Below, in pieces: positions 1 through 9,960 of a DNA stretch of 64,000 nucleotides. Numbering within the stretch: position 1 is the stretch's first letter; every line of letters starts with the position of its first letter. Made by a program: the position numbers and the translations under genes. Below the pieces are notes generated by a model that searched no databases, was not told where the DNA came from, and saw nothing but the letters and a program-made list of their open reading frames with translations. Source of the stretch: Bimuria novae-zelandiae CBS 107.79 (Eukaryota > Ascomycota > Dothideomycetes > Pleosporales > Didymosphaeriaceae); contig ML976722.1 in the NCBI GenBank assembly GCA_010015655.1, forward strand, positions 124,001 through 188,000. The letters are read 5' to 3'.

Positions 1-1
1 T

Positions 2-1291
2 CGGCTGTCCCTCTTCTACGGTCAGGCGGCTGTGGGCGGTGCGCTCGGCGGCCTCATCAGCTATCTCGTGTTTTCGCACTTTCCTGACATACACCATGAA
101 CACGGCGATGAAGGAGATCCCGAGTTGGAGAAGCGCTGGCAGAGCTGGCAGGTGCTCTTCTTGCTCGAAGGCAGCTTGACCATGATCGTCGCGGCGGTCG
201 GCTACCTGTGGCTGCCACATAGCGTGGAGACGGCATGGTTCTTAACGCCTGAGGAAAGAGCGTATGCGTCATCGCGGGTCACAAGAGATCGGATGGCACA
301 GTCAGAGTCGGCAATCCTGCCCGAGGCATCTACAGAGGAAGATCAACCTGAGCATGGGCACGACGAGGAGTCCCGTGGCCTCTTGGCCTCATCTCATGCG
401 CAATCCAGCTCCAAAGTAACCGATGTGACTGATGACCGCGGACTGTCTCCCCACGACGTCGTCTCGGCCTTTCTCAACATCCGAATATGGCATATTCTCG
501 CCGTCAACATCCTGGCCGCCATCCCCGTCTACGCCTTCCAAGTCTTCCTGCCGCTAGTTCTCGCACCCCTCCTACCATCCTCCACCGAAGACGACGCTGC
601 ACCCGACCCCGCCCTTGTCAACCTCCTCACAGCCCCTCCATACGTCTTCGGCGCCGTCATGCTATACATCTTCGCAAGCTGGAGCGATAAACACCGCATG
701 CGGATTCTCCCCGTCCTATGCGGTCTCGCGATAATGGTGCTCGGCCTCATCTTAGTAGTCGCGCTACCCACCACAGCCGCGTGGGCGATCCTACGATACA
801 TAGCACTCAACGTCCTCCTCTCGGGCACCTTCATTGCATCTCCGTTGACCGTAGCCTGGATATCAGACAACACGCCTAGTCCAGGCAAGCGCGCGCTCCT
901 CCTCGGCATCAACGGCTGGGGCAATTTCGCCGGCGTCCTCTCCGCCTTCCTGTTCGATCCCAAGTACGAAGCGTCCGGCTACATTGTGCCTTTTTGGTGG
1001 ACGTTGGGATGTGTTTCGGCGGCCGCAGTGGGGTACGTACTCCTCTGGCGCAACCTGAGAGCCGAGAACGCGCGGCGCGGAGAGATCCTGAGTAAATGGG
1101 ATGACGAGGAGGTTAAGCGCGAGAGAGTCGATGGACGAGGCCCGCTGGAACAAGATCACCGGTTTGTGCAAGGGGTAATTGGTGCGCTGAGGAGAACGGG
1201 AAGTGTGCCGCGCGTGGTGGATTGGCTTGAGGAGGCGGTGCAGGGTGGGAGGGAAGGCGAGGAGAAGATTACGTTTGTGTATGGGCTGTAG
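2..1291 (+). CDS. MFS transporter, anion:cation symporter (allantoate permease-like) family, 5' truncated by window edge
   Basis: The reading frame is open from base 2, so the start lies outside the window; the GTG near 32 is only an internal codon. Hydrophobic segments alternate with loops: a glycine-rich membrane segment at the left edge, then the WQVLFLLEGSLT block followed by LPHSVETAWFLTPEERAYA. A Trp-x-x-Leu-Phe-Leu-x-Glu-Gly segment followed by a proline and an AWFLT-EER loop is typical of the Dal5/Tna1-type ACS family, plasma-membrane proton symporters for organic anions such as allantoate, nicotinate or pantothenate. At least six further membrane segments follow, including SWSDKHRMR before a long hydrophobic run and GINGWGNFAGVLSAFLF. 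The C-terminal tail is long and charged. The central loop (about codons 95-140) is acidic and longer than usual. The substrate cannot be told from sequence. No intron is visible in this part. Confidence 0.85.
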   Translation, partial: RLSLFYGQAAVGGALGGLISYLVFSHFPDIHHEHGDEGDPELEKRWQSWQVLFLLEGSLTMIVAAVGYLWLPHSVETAWFLTPEERAYASSRVTRDRMAQSESAILPEASTEEDQPEHGHDEESRGLLASSHAQSSSKVTDVTDDRGLSPHDVVSAFLNIRIWHILAVNILAAIPVYAFQVFLPLVLAPLLPSSTEDDAAPDPALVNLLTAPPYVFGAVMLYIFASWSDKHRMRILPVLCGLAIMVLGLILVVALPTTAAWAILRYIALNVLLSGTFIASPLTVAWISDNTPSPGKRALLLGINGWGNFAGVLSAFLFDPKYEASGYIVPFWWTLGCVSAAAVGYVLLWRNLRAENARRGEILSKWDDEEVKRERVDGRGPLEQDHRFVQGVIGALRRTGSVPRVVDWLEEAVQGGREGEEKITFVYGL

Positions 1292-1656
1292 AGCTTCGGC
1301 TGTAGGATGGCTTGTATAGCATGATGTTGATAGCACCTATGTTCGCATACCCCGCGGTCTATATGAAACGATATAAAACAAAGGTTGCGTGTGAGGTGTT
1401 CATGATCGTCTCTGAATTGATGTGGTGCGGAAGTTCCATGTGTGGTGGTCAAGTGTCACAGTCTACCGTCCAATGCCAGCAGCGAACCCCTTTAATACGA
1501 ACCTGCAACTACGAGTCTCCCGCATCGCACGCTCGTGCTAACAAAACCACGTATCAAAACACGCGCAACGAAACCCATCACAAACCATAAATTCTTCCTC
1601 TTATACAACAATCCTCCGCACCTTCACTCCCTCCACCCACCCCCTCGTCAAACCCC
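1292..1656. other. Intergenic, 3' of the transporter
   Basis: No supported gene. Only short overlapping ORFs with low-complexity Pro/His/Thr content are present; I read this as the transporter 3' UTR and spacer. Confidence 0.5.
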
Positions 1657-2046
1657 TCACCTCTCTCCCTTCGTCAAATCCCACGTACTCACATTCCCAT
1701 ACGCATACCCAAACTCCCCTCCCCACTTCCCCCTCGCTACTATATTCGCGGGGAGATACCCGTATTCCCACCATGCGCCTATCGCCATGCCCTGAGCCCA
1801 TGGTGATGTCAGCATCGAACGATGTCATTGACGATGACGGAAACAAGTTAGGCGGCGTCTACCACAGCAGACCCAGCCGAAGGGATAGGTCTCGGAACAG
1901 GCGCCGATGTCGGAGATGGGGGTGGAGTTGGAGCCGGGGTTGGGTGTGTGGTAGGGGAGGGAGGAGGAGGTGAGGTGTGCGGAGCAGGAGGGTACACTGG
2001 GTGGGGCGCAGATGAATGCTGAGGCTGGGGTGGTGACGGTGGACAT
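1657..2046 (-). CDS. Putative small cysteine-rich protein, two exons, C-terminus uncertain
   Basis: Exon 1 runs from the ATG at 2046 to about 1863. It contains a Ser/Thr/Pro-rich stretch and ends in GACSETYPFGWVCC, a Cys-x-x-x-Tyr-Pro-x-Gly-x-x-Cys-Cys pattern close to the one in the gene at 2534-2986. A plausible intron (1792-1862) starts GTAGAC, has a GCTGAC branch-like site and ends CTCAG. A TATA box (CTATAAAACCC) sits near 2093-2100. The spliced frame reads to a stop at 1601, whereas the more protein-like frame (rich in Trp, Tyr, Gly) ends at 1657; the two differ by one base, so either the splice choice is wrong or a 1-bp lesion exists. No clear signal peptide is seen with this start. Family not recognised. 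Confidence 0.35.
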
Positions 2047-2533
2047 TATTGTGAGGAAGGGGAGGGGGTTTGGAGAACATCGTATGGGTGGGTTTTATAG
2101 AGCTGGCACGGGTGATGGGTGGGAGTGGGTGTAAGGATATCAGAGGGCACTGTGAGTGGGGTTGTAATAAGACTTCTGTTGGATGCAGTGGACGGTCGGG
2201 ATGATGACGATGGGATCCTGAACGCAGATGTGGTGTAGGAGCTGTGCGACTATTGTTCCAGGCTCTCTGCGGGTGTAAGGCGGCCTCTTCGCATGTAACT
2301 GTGACCTTACCTTGGTTTGTAATGATTGCGTATTCGACAGCGGGACTTGTGCATCAGTCATCGGGCAATAACGCGCATTGCGTCTGCTATTCTGAAATTT
2401 AAATGCCTAGGTAAGCATCAGGCACCTGCAATGCTTGCACCTCACCTCGAGCTCGAGTGCACAAATATGGTAACCATCCTCGAATCCACCACCTTCTGCC
2501 ATAACCCATGTTCCATCTTCACAACACCACCTT

Positions 2534-2986
2534 TCATCCATCACAAGGCGTACCCGGAACCACCACCGGACCCCAGAAATCCGTCGAGCACCCTTCCCAA
2601 TTCCACCCCGCCAACGCACTGTAATGGCCCCCAGTCGTCCAATTCTGCAACCACTATGACGCGCCGCAGAGCCAAGCTCCTGGTCTCTGCCCTTTGCATC
2701 AAACCCTCTCCCTCACACCTGCAACATTCGGGAAAACACTTACATCATACCAACAGCACCCATACCCCTCCGGGTAATATTCAGCGCATTCGGATAGGCT
2801 GTTTATTGGTGTACTAGAGGAGGCGCAGGGAAAGTTACCGGAGGTGATGGACGGGCAGCATGTAATGTTGTATGGGGGCCAGTGGAGGAAGTTGGAATTG
2901 GGACAGTGTGCGGAGACGGGGTCTTGCGCGGTCGCTCGCTCCGCCGCCAGTATAGATAGAGTTATCGTGGGAATAGAGGAGTGCAT
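2534..2986 (-). CDS. Putative small secreted cysteine-rich protein (117 aa, two exons)
   Basis: Model: exon 1 2744-2986, intron 2645-2743 (donor GTAAGT, acceptor GTTGCAG, phase 0), exon 2 2534-2644. The N-terminus (MHSSIPTITLSILAA, then ERATAQ) could be a weak signal peptide. The rest holds nine cysteines, including two CC pairs (NITCC and GYGCC). Exon 2 reads NWTTGGHYSALAGWNWEGCS and ends in PCDG, rich in Trp and Gly, which looks like folded extracellular protein. The 99-bp intron joins two coding-like stretches lying in different frames, which is the main support. The ECAEYYPEGYGCC stretch resembles ACSETYPFGWVCC in the neighbour at 1657-2046, so the two may be tandem paralogues. Small cysteine-rich secreted proteins of fungi include effectors and surface proteins; no function is assigned. 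Confidence 0.5.
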
Positions 2987-3740
2987 TATGGGGCGGTGTG
3001 TAGCTATAAGGCGGGTCGTGGAAATGGGAAGTGGAAAGGGGTGGTATCTGGGTCGGACGGCTCTATAGAGGCATGTGAAAGGTTCTGTGGAACTTTGTGT
3101 AAGCTGCAGTGCCCCCTCCTACTTGTAAAGTTTACTGGTGGATGGGCTACGCAACGCGAGGCCCCACTGCTGGAGTGGAAGCGGTATATGACGCCTGTCA
3201 AATTGGTGGGTTGGCATATTGGATTTTTGTGTAATCGTGCGCACGCGATGCTCTGGTTCCTGCTTAGGCTATGGGCCCAACGACAACTTGTTCGGATCCA
3301 ATGGAATCCATTGGAATGATTTCTCATGCAAGTGGGATGACCGCCTGGAAAAGGCTCTCTTTGGCATGTCGCGAAACCTGTCAGTAGAGCACTTTGCGTT
3401 TTGCCGGCACTTGACTTATTTAGCATGCCGCGGGAATGAACTCGGTTGCAATTTTCATGTTCGACTTTCAGGCGATGCGATGGCGTCTATGCCACGCACA
3501 GCTCAGCGCAAAATGGATGTTCAATCCCAGATGTCATCGGAAGAAGTCGTTTTGAGCGCCGGAGAGAAGTCACATTTGCGGGAACCTTGCCGGAAAATAG
3601 GTTAATGGTTTCTGTGATGCCACTCACCGCTTCACCTGGCATCCGAACATCCTAGTTGTTAGCAGTTGCATACCGAGGGAGTAGAGTCCTCGGCGCGTGG
3701 TGCAATGGACATCACCTAGTGTGGAGAAAGACCTCGGGAG
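2987..3740. other. Intergenic, no supported gene
   Basis: Several overlapping ORFs of 70-140 codons on both strands have no recognisable domain or splice structure. The unit next to 2986 has TATA-like stretches (TCTATAGAG near 3060) that could serve the cysteine-rich gene. Confidence 0.4.
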
Positions 3741-3742
3741 TA

Positions 3743-5463
3743 CAAAGGGTAATCTCAATAAAGTCGGCCGTCACGTGCAGCAGGGATTCCTGCAGGGGTA
3801 GCAACTTCAAAAGTCGGGCATCTTGATTCCATCTAAAGTATGAGCAAATACACCCAAATAAGATGTTCTAATTATGCTGTAAAGTTGTTCTGGCCACCTA
3901 CGTCCTCGCAGAGCTCTGCAACGCGCATAAAGTAGGTGGGATGAAGCTTTTCGGCCATATACTGCCTGAGTGTCTTATCACCTTGCCAGACCTCCTTTTT
4001 GGCCTCCTTGGAACTTGATAGGCATTCGTAACTTGCCAAAAAACCTTCTAGACGCCCAAAACAGCGCTCAATTGGGTGTAAGTCGGGTGAATTGGGAGGC
4101 TAAGGGCCAAACTTGATTCCTAGAGCTTCAATTTCTAGCTGGCAGTACTAGAGGCCTAGTAAGTATAAGTAAACGTTATCTTAAATTAAATAGATAGCTA
4201 CGCCTTAGTTATTATCGCGTATAATATAGTAATAAAGGAATAAGTGTTTCTTAAGTATATTCTCTGCGTACTAGATGCCATTCATGCCCTTCCCTCCTTT
4301 ACATACAAACTCCTCTATTTTAAAAAACTTTTTATAGTAAAAGGTTTCTTAATACCTGCGCGGAGAGTTCCACCTTTCTTACTAGTAGTTTTATTAGTAG
4401 CTTAGTATTAACTATTATTATAGGTAATATTATAGTTAATTTCCTATAGTTACTACTCTTTATAAGTGCTAGCAACAGTCGCGCAAAAGTATTTAATCTT
4501 AAAGGTCTCCTTTACTATATTATTTATATAAAAGTCGCGTTGTATAAGGTCTTTATAGCTTATATCGTTGTTCTAAGCCTAAATAACGCAAGGGCGTTAA
4601 TAGGAGTAAGTAGTATTAGTTAAAGTAGTAGTATAAATTATAAAACTAAATTTAGGTAGCGTTATAGGCAGTGCGTAGACGTTACTATCTTATTTAACTA
4701 ATCTTAAAATCCTCTACTTTCCGCTACGTATATTGCTCCCGCTAATAGACTTAGAGGTCTTATTATAGCAAACGAATATAATACGTGGAAAGTATAAGTT
4801 ATTTTTAGCCTTAAGCTAGGCATAGTACTATAGTTATTAGTCCTTGTCGTTACTACTAAGCGCTGGTTTTTTAGGTCGTACTCCGCGAGTTATTACGTAT
4901 AGGTACTGCTCGTCGCGGTGCTCCCTAGCAATATTATAGACTATATTCTTACTAAGTGTGATGCTAGCTTCTGCGCAAAGGTCTCTGACAGCGTCATGCA
5001 CCTGGTAGGTGCCATATACGATAATGTCATGCCGTGGTCTTGCGCTCAGCGTAGAGCCATCGCGTACCTTTACAGGTCTGCCAGGAGGAGACTGCTTGAC
5101 TGTAGGTGTTGCAGCTAGTAATTCCTGCAGTGAGTCGACCTTTGCAGCATCTTTAACGCGTCGAAATGCCTTACCACATGCGTGGTCAGTTATACCCAAA
5201 TCAGTGGCGATTTCTGGGAAAGTGAGGTTGTATTATGTTCTGAGAACGACGATAGCAGCTAGCTGGGCTTCTGACAGCAATCGAGAGTTTTTTTTTTTTT
5301 TTTGGGCAGGATTTGAAGCCATATTGAGTGAGAAACGTGAGGTTGAAGTGTAGGTGTTGACGCTCTACAGAGCTCTTGGAGGCTCGGAGACTCTGTTCCG
5401 CTAGTGACGCGCTAGCGTCTTGGCAAGTCACATGACGGCCGGCTTTATTGAGATTACCCTTTG
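3743..5463 (-). mobile_element. Tc1/mariner-type DNA transposon, complete, flanked by TA
   Basis: The ends are inverted repeats. The left end reads CAAAGGGTAATCTCAATAAA and the right end is its exact reverse complement; similarity continues inward (CGGCCGTCA, then C/T, then GTG). TA dinucleotides at 3741-3742 and 5464-5465 are the expected target-site duplication. Length is 1721 bp, normal for fungal Tc1/mariner elements. The interior (about 4140-4850) is strongly AT-rich and depleted of CA/TG, the mark of RIP, while both ends are far less altered. Confidence 0.93.
3872..5322 (-). pseudogene. Tc1/mariner transposase, RIP-damaged
   Basis: The ATG at 5320-5322 opens MASNPAQKKKKNSRLLSEAQ, followed by a helix-turn-helix region (EIATDLGITDHACGKAFRRV). 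A TAA (consistent with CAA before mutation) interrupts it within the first 40 codons. The frame stays open to 4837, then RIP destroys the middle, where the first catalytic aspartates should lie. The 3' part is readable again: PPNSPDLHPIERCFGRLEGF, the conserved Pro-Asn-Ser-Pro-Asp-Leu-x-Pro-Ile-Glu block carrying the last acidic catalytic residue, ending in QNNFTA and TAA at 3872. Total length is not a multiple of three, so a frameshift exists too. A 16-base A run (plus-strand T run at 5288-5303) encodes the lysines and is a likely slippage site. Non-functional. Confidence 0.9.
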
Positions 5464-5833
5464 TATCACGCATCGGAAGTGATCCGTGGTGCTCCAGCGC
5501 TTGACCTCTTAAAGACTAGAACGGGACAGCGTCTTCCTCCCCGCAACGCACCGCATCCTCCGGGGCCTATGATGATCAGGGTAATCAGGGTCGTCGCTCA
5601 CAACTTTCGTCGACACCTAAGCATGCTAAACAAAAAGCTGCCGAAGCTATCCCCTTGTTTGCGAACCATTGATCCACGTGCATGCACCCCGCATCAAGAG
5701 CCGCTCAGTCTACCCCGCTTGACCTCATAGCTCAGGGGATACGGATGGCAACGTATATGGGCGCAGTCGCAGCGGAGTCGCTTGCGACTTCCTCGCAGTA
5801 CGGCCTTGTTGAGCAGTTGCCATTGCCGCAGTC

Positions 5834-5843
5834 CCTATATACC
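5834..5843 (+). promoter_or_regulatory. TATA-like box of the alpha/beta hydrolase gene
   Basis: CTATATACC about 70 bp upstream of the ATG at 5908. The 5466-5907 spacer otherwise shows no supported gene. Confidence 0.4.
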
Positions 5844-5907
5844 TCGCACGTCGTACAAACACACCCTGGAACCATCCAATTGTAACATTGACGACTTTCC
5901 TGAAATC

Positions 5908-7394
5908 ATGGCCAGTTGGTCAGACCTTCCGGCAGCGCTGAAGGGAAGCCTCGAGAAATTTTCCGAGCTTCTCCAGTCAGACGCGCAGCTCAAGGCATTC
6001 ACGACCTCCAACGCGATCGACAAGCCGGCAACTTTCGGAATCAAGGCCAGCGGCTCGGACAACACCATCCTCATCGAAGTAAACAATGGCTCTGCTACGG
6101 CAAAGACCGGCTCCACGAAGGATGCTCTATTCACACTGTCGGCCCTGCCGGAACAGTGGGAGCAGTACTTCAAGGAAGTGCCCGTCGCACCCTATCAAAG
6201 CTACTGGGGCATGCTCGGGGTGAACATCAAGCAAAAGGGCATCGAAGTACAAGGCGACGATCGATCTTTCGCGCAGTGGACACATGTCTGGCGACGCGTT
6301 CTCGAGCTTGCGCACGATGCGCACTGCGGACCGATAAAGGAAGATGAGCAACCGGAGCCGGAGAAAGACTTCATCACGGGCAAATACGTGTACCTCGATG
6401 CTCCTGGCTGGGGCCGAACCAAAGTCTACTACGAGTACTCTGGGGAAGGCAAGCAGCCGATTGTGTTCCTTCACACGGCAGGGAGCGATAGCCGACAGTA
6501 CCACGGCGTCATGAACGACTCCAGGATGCGCTCGAGGTGTACGATGTATGCTTTCGATCTGCCCGGGCACGGCAGAAGCTTCCCATCCAAACAATATTTC
6601 CCAGGCGCGCACACCAATACCGAGGACAGCTATGTGGGAATCATTGCGGCATTCGTCAAAGCCTTGGGTATCCGGAGGGTCATCATTTGTGGTGCTAGTG
6701 TGACAGGTCAGGCCTGCCTGGCTGTAGCTATCAGGCACAAGGAAGTGGGAGCCATCGGCACGATCCCTCTGCAAGGGTGCGTGGATTCGGAAAATGATGT
6801 GGATGATGCTAACCTTCGGCAGCTCTGAGTCCCTCAACATGGAGCGAACGTGGCATGATCGATCTCCATACGTGAACCAAGCGCTGTTCAACCCTGAGTG
6901 GGTATACGGAGTGAGTATATTACTCCTCGAAGACGATTTCTAGATTCTGACCAGCGTGCAGATGATGTCACCGACAGCTCCTCTCGTGAACAAGCAGCTT
7001 ATCTGGCACTTGTACAGTGCACAAGCATATGGAGTAAGCCTCGTCTCTACTACTTAACTCATCGCACTAACACTGCCGCTCACAGATCTTCCACGGCGAC
7101 CTCGACTTCTACTTCGGCGGCTTCGACGGCCGATCGCGCATTGCGAACATCGACACGAACGCCTGCCCCGTCTTCATGCTCACTGGCGAATACGATTGGT
7201 CGAATACGCCCGAGATGTCCCAGAAGACTGCCGACAAGATCCCGGGCGCCAAACACAAGGTGATGCCCGACCTGGGACATTTCCCTGCGACCGAGAATCC
7301 GCAGAAGTTTGTGCCGCATCTGATCGAGGCTATTGAGCATATTCAGAAGGTGCGATCGGATAATCTTAGCACTATGAGATTGGGATCAGATTAG
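5908..7394 (+). CDS. Alpha/beta-hydrolase fold protein with an SCP2-like N-terminal region (445 aa, four exons)
   Basis: Exons 5908-6776, 6823-6910, 6962-7033 and 7086-7394; introns of 46, 51 and 52 bp with GT...AG ends (GTGCGT, GTGAGT, GTAAGC donors). Exon lengths keep frame and total 446 codons. I start at the MASWSDLPAALK ATG because the upstream extension is not protein-like. Residues 1 to about 140 resemble a sterol-carrier-like fold (FGIKASGSDNTILIEVNNGS, later WGMLGVNIKQKGIEVQGDDR); this assignment is tentative. The hydrolase core follows: oxyanion strand IVFLHTAGSDSRQYH, DLPGHGRSF, nucleophile elbow GASVTG (Ser264), acid loop LTGEYDWSNTPE (Asp) and GHFPATENP (His). Such proteins act on esters or C-C bonds; substrate unknown. 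Every expected catalytic position is present, so it is probably functional. Confidence 0.85.
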
Positions 7395-7786
7395 GTGATG
7401 GTAGGATCAGACTGCCAAAGGGAATGGCCATATGCGAAACAGGTTGTTGATGGAGGATATCTCGTTCCAGTAACCTGGCTAGGTCTGGTGTTCTGTGGGT
7501 ACTCTGCGGTATGGGTATGATGGATATTTGCAATAGGAATAATTGCTATGACTCTAACATAAGCATACTACTCTTCCATGAACTGATGGACTTCTCAGCT
7601 GTCTATAACAGCACACCTGCTGTGTACTTTTAACCTGCCTTTATCGCCCCGTTACCTTACCTGTGCCTCGGTGGGTTTTCAACTCGATAGACTTCCACCC
7701 GCCACATCGCCATCAGCTTTTAGACAAATGCCGTAACATTAGAGTTTACGCCAAGTCATTTCGCAGCCAAAACATGGAGAAAAAGC
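7395..7786. other. Intergenic 3' of the hydrolase
   Basis: No gene seen. The stretch leads into the decayed repeat zone that starts near 7790. Confidence 0.5.
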
Positions 7787-8032
7787 CAGGCGATTTTTAG
7801 AGAACACATGAACGGGTCGCCAATGTGTTTTTAGACAAAGTGCGGAAGGAAGTACCGGGAGAAGAAAGTGAACAACACCACCGGAGTTTTATAGTCAACC
7901 CGTCCAATCATGTGGGGATGGAGATGCTCACCATCACTAACAGTGATTGCATCTTCGCTCTTCATCTGCGACGATAGCACAGCTAACCTGGTTTATGTAA
8001 GATCTCACTTCAATGTAGCGTGTTACTATAGT

Positions 8033-8505
8033 CAGCGCAACACACGGCCCATCATAGCGACGGTAAACATATTTTAGTCTCCCATTGCTCTGCAGCACGC
8101 ACATGCATATTCTTATTGTAGCTATTAGTCCACCAGCGACATACTGCCGATAGCTACGGATTTTAGACTGTCCAAAGGGACGGCTGCGAGACATCTCTTC
8201 ATCCTCACTGTCATTTTAGTCCACCAGCGACATGGGCAGTAGTAATTGTTTGTTTTAGACTATCCATCGAGTCTGCCGCGAGACATGGTAGCGTGATGTC
8301 GCTATTTTAGTCCACCAGCGACATGCCTGCGATAGCCTTGGATTTTAGACTGCCCAACGGGCCCGCCGCGAGACATGAGTCGTATTTGTCGTCATTTTAG
8401 TCCACTGACACCCTGGTGGTGAGCGGTGCGGAATTTAGACTGTCCAACGGGTCTGGCGCATGACATGACATTTTGGGTGCCGTCATTTTGGTCCAGCAAC
8501 GACAT
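8033..8505 (-). repeat. About 90-bp degenerate minisatellite, five or so copies
   Basis: Two conserved blocks alternate. Block A (minus strand ATGTCGCTGGTGGACTAAAA) has its ATG at 8505, about 8414 (degenerate), 8324, 8233 and 8142. Block B (minus strand ATGTCTCGCGGC..., ending CAGTCTAAAAT) has its ATG at 8466, 8376, 8286, 8194 and, diverged, 8104. The period is 90-92 bp. The 16-18-bp stretches between blocks are much more variable than the blocks. Fainter copies reach up to about 7790, and single block-A relatives lie near 8776, 9064, 9104 and 9271. Confidence 0.85.
8123..8505 (-). pseudogene. Small TATA-preceded unit with 30-codon internal repeats (decayed)
   Basis: A TATA box (CTATAAATACTCC, about 8584-8592) lies 80-90 bp upstream of the ATG at 8505. 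The frame begins MSLLDQNDGTQNV and enters the 90-bp repeats, which read as a 30-residue unit of the type M-S-x-x-x-P-V-G-Q-S-K followed by a basic tail. Stop codons after GLK (TGA, TAG) and 1-bp spacing changes between copies break the frame. Copies with a 39-bp A-to-B distance join both blocks in one frame (acidic stretch NDSEDEE, then SRSRPFGQSK). Whether it was ever translated as a repeat protein is an inference. No known family. Confidence 0.4.
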
Positions 8506-8595
8506 CGGCGGGGGCGGTGGAGACTTTTAGTGCTCGGAATCTGAGTGTGAATCGTGAGGAGATAACGACGCCGAAGAGGGAGTATTTATAGGCAA

Positions 8596-8796
8596 TCATG
8601 CCGCGCTGGTGCGCATGGTGGTGGTGGTGGTGGTGATCATCAGTAAGCGCTGAGCCCATCGATTTGTTCGCGGAGGACTTCGCATTTGGGCGGAGGGAAG
8701 TTTTTTGAGAGCATAGATTTAGTGTGGAGAGAGCGAGGGGAGAGCACAGGCGGGACATAGGTCCTTGATGTCCGAATTTTGGCCCGAGAGCCACAT
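8596..8796 (-). pseudogene. Small unit, 66 codons with one in-frame stop
   Basis: The ATG at 8796 opens MWLSGQNSDIKDLCPAC, whose start resembles MSLLDQNDG of the unit at 8505 (Leu and a Gln-Asn pair at the same spacing). A single TAA follows at codon 26; the frame then continues to TGA at 8596, just before the TATA box of the next unit. A degenerate TATA (GGTATGAATACTCC, about 8870-8885) lies 75-90 bp upstream, at the same place as in the sister units. A GTG run near 8613-8634 encodes Thr repeats in this frame or His repeats in another. Confidence 0.35.
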
Positions 8797-8977
8797 GTCC
8801 AGGCCGTCGCGATATTTTTAGAACCCACTGGGGTTGAATTGAGGTGTGAAGAAAAGAAAGCCAGCACGAATAGAGGAGTATTCATACCTATATCCCTAGG
8901 TAGTGCAGGTGTGAGGATGATGATCATCACCACGAAGTGCGTCCATCGAAAAGAGCGCAGCTGATGACGCACCAGAG

Positions 8978-9292
8978 CTATGGGAAGTGTTTGGAGCACT
9001 CGAATTGCTCCGAGGAGAGCGAAGAAAGAGAACAGTCGAGCCATATCACTTCTGATTTGTCGATTTGAGTCCGAGAGCCACCTTTCGATTAGGGTGGGAT
9101 ATTTCAGTCCGACGGCAACATGGGAATGAGGTGTTTGAATTCATCATCAAGGCGAGGCATGATCGCAACAAAAATCCCATCCGGACTGGGGAGAGTGATT
9201 TGAGCACATCGAGTTGGTCTGGAGACAACGGCTGCAGGAGCATAGGGGCACATGATATTCTTCGGTGGTATCTTTTAGTCCCACAGTTACAT
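8978..9292 (-). pseudogene. Small unit, 104 codons with about four in-frame stops
   Basis: TATA box TATATAAACC at about 9372-9380, ATG at 9292 some 80 bp downstream, as in the neighbouring units. The frame holds stops at codons 2 and 6 and again after LPSD, but between them it reads like real protein (for example ITLPSPDGIFVAIMPRLDDE and SKGGSRTQIDKSEV). A second N-terminus-like copy (MLPSD, stop, NIPP) sits inside at about 9109. Length is an exact multiple of three. No known domain. Confidence 0.4.
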
Positions 9293-9416
9293 GTCGTAAA
9301 AATCATCGTCTTTTAGTACCGGAGGACCGGTTCCGAGGTGTGGAGAGAACAACCAGCGGTGGGAAGATGGGTTTATATATTTGATTGCTATGAACGAGTG
9401 GCGATAATCGTCGTAA

Positions 9417-9566
9417 TTAGCATGCTGGAATTGTATTGCAAGCTTCACATGCGGAGGAACTCCTCGGCTTTGAGCTTATTGGGTTTTTGAAGCGGACCAT
9501 AATGACAGCATGAGCAGAGGACCGCGTATTCTTGGTCGAGCAGCCATAAGAACGGACTTCCTGCAT
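9417..9566 (-). CDS. Small ORF of 49 aa with C-terminal cysteines, TATA-preceded
   Basis: The frame is intact: ATG at 9566 within ACTAAAATG, stop TAA at 9417. It begins MQEVRSYGCSTKNTRSSAHA and ends SACEACNTIPAC, four cysteines in all. A TATA box (CTATATAAGTCC, 9630-9637) lies about 65 bp upstream. It is the rightmost member of the tight 7.9-9.6 kb cluster of same-strand units. No signal peptide; function unknown. A short ORF of this size can occur by chance, but the promoter spacing repeats that of its neighbours. Confidence 0.4.
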   Translation of the reverse strand: MQEVRSYGCSTKNTRSSAHAVIMVRFKNPISSKPRSSSACEACNTIPAC

Positions 9567-9960
9567 TTTAGTATTTTGAATAGAACGTAGATTGTGAGGA
9601 AGAAAGATTAGAGCACTGAAGGGGAGGACTTATATAGTTCGCTCTAGAAGCAAAATGGTAAGTACCAGAGTATGGTAGTGAGTATCACCGTTATCGAGGA
9701 ACTTTTTCTATGCTCATGGGCTCAAGTTGACTTTGGGAAACTTATGGCATGTATTTGCATGTGGATATGTGAACATGGTTGTAAAATTATGAAGCTTCAA
9801 AATGAGTAGATGAATGGTGGACTGAATGAGTGACAGCTATCTCAGCAACTTCATGATCATGGAACACACAATTTCAAGTAGGAAAACTAGCCGCTAATTC
9901 TCCTATTACTACCTAACCCCGTTCAGCCTCGCCTAGGGCATTTCCTTCCTACTTTGCCGC

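Noticed and set aside
8033..8505. CRISPR-like array (conserved 22/36-bp blocks with 16-18-bp variable spacers)
   Set aside because: Eukaryotic context, two different alternating blocks, no cas genes, and spacers are related to one another; a decayed minisatellite explains it better.
8640..9044. 134-codon minus ORF with a hydrophobic N-terminus (MARLFSFFALL), a possible secreted protein
   Set aside because: It crosses two of the TATA-preceded units in a different frame; the hydrophobic start may be chance. Kept only as an alternative.
9046..9306. 86-codon minus ORF beginning MIFTTCNCGT
   Set aside because: Overlaps the unit at 8978-9292 in another frame and lacks the ATG spacing to the TATA box shared by sister units.
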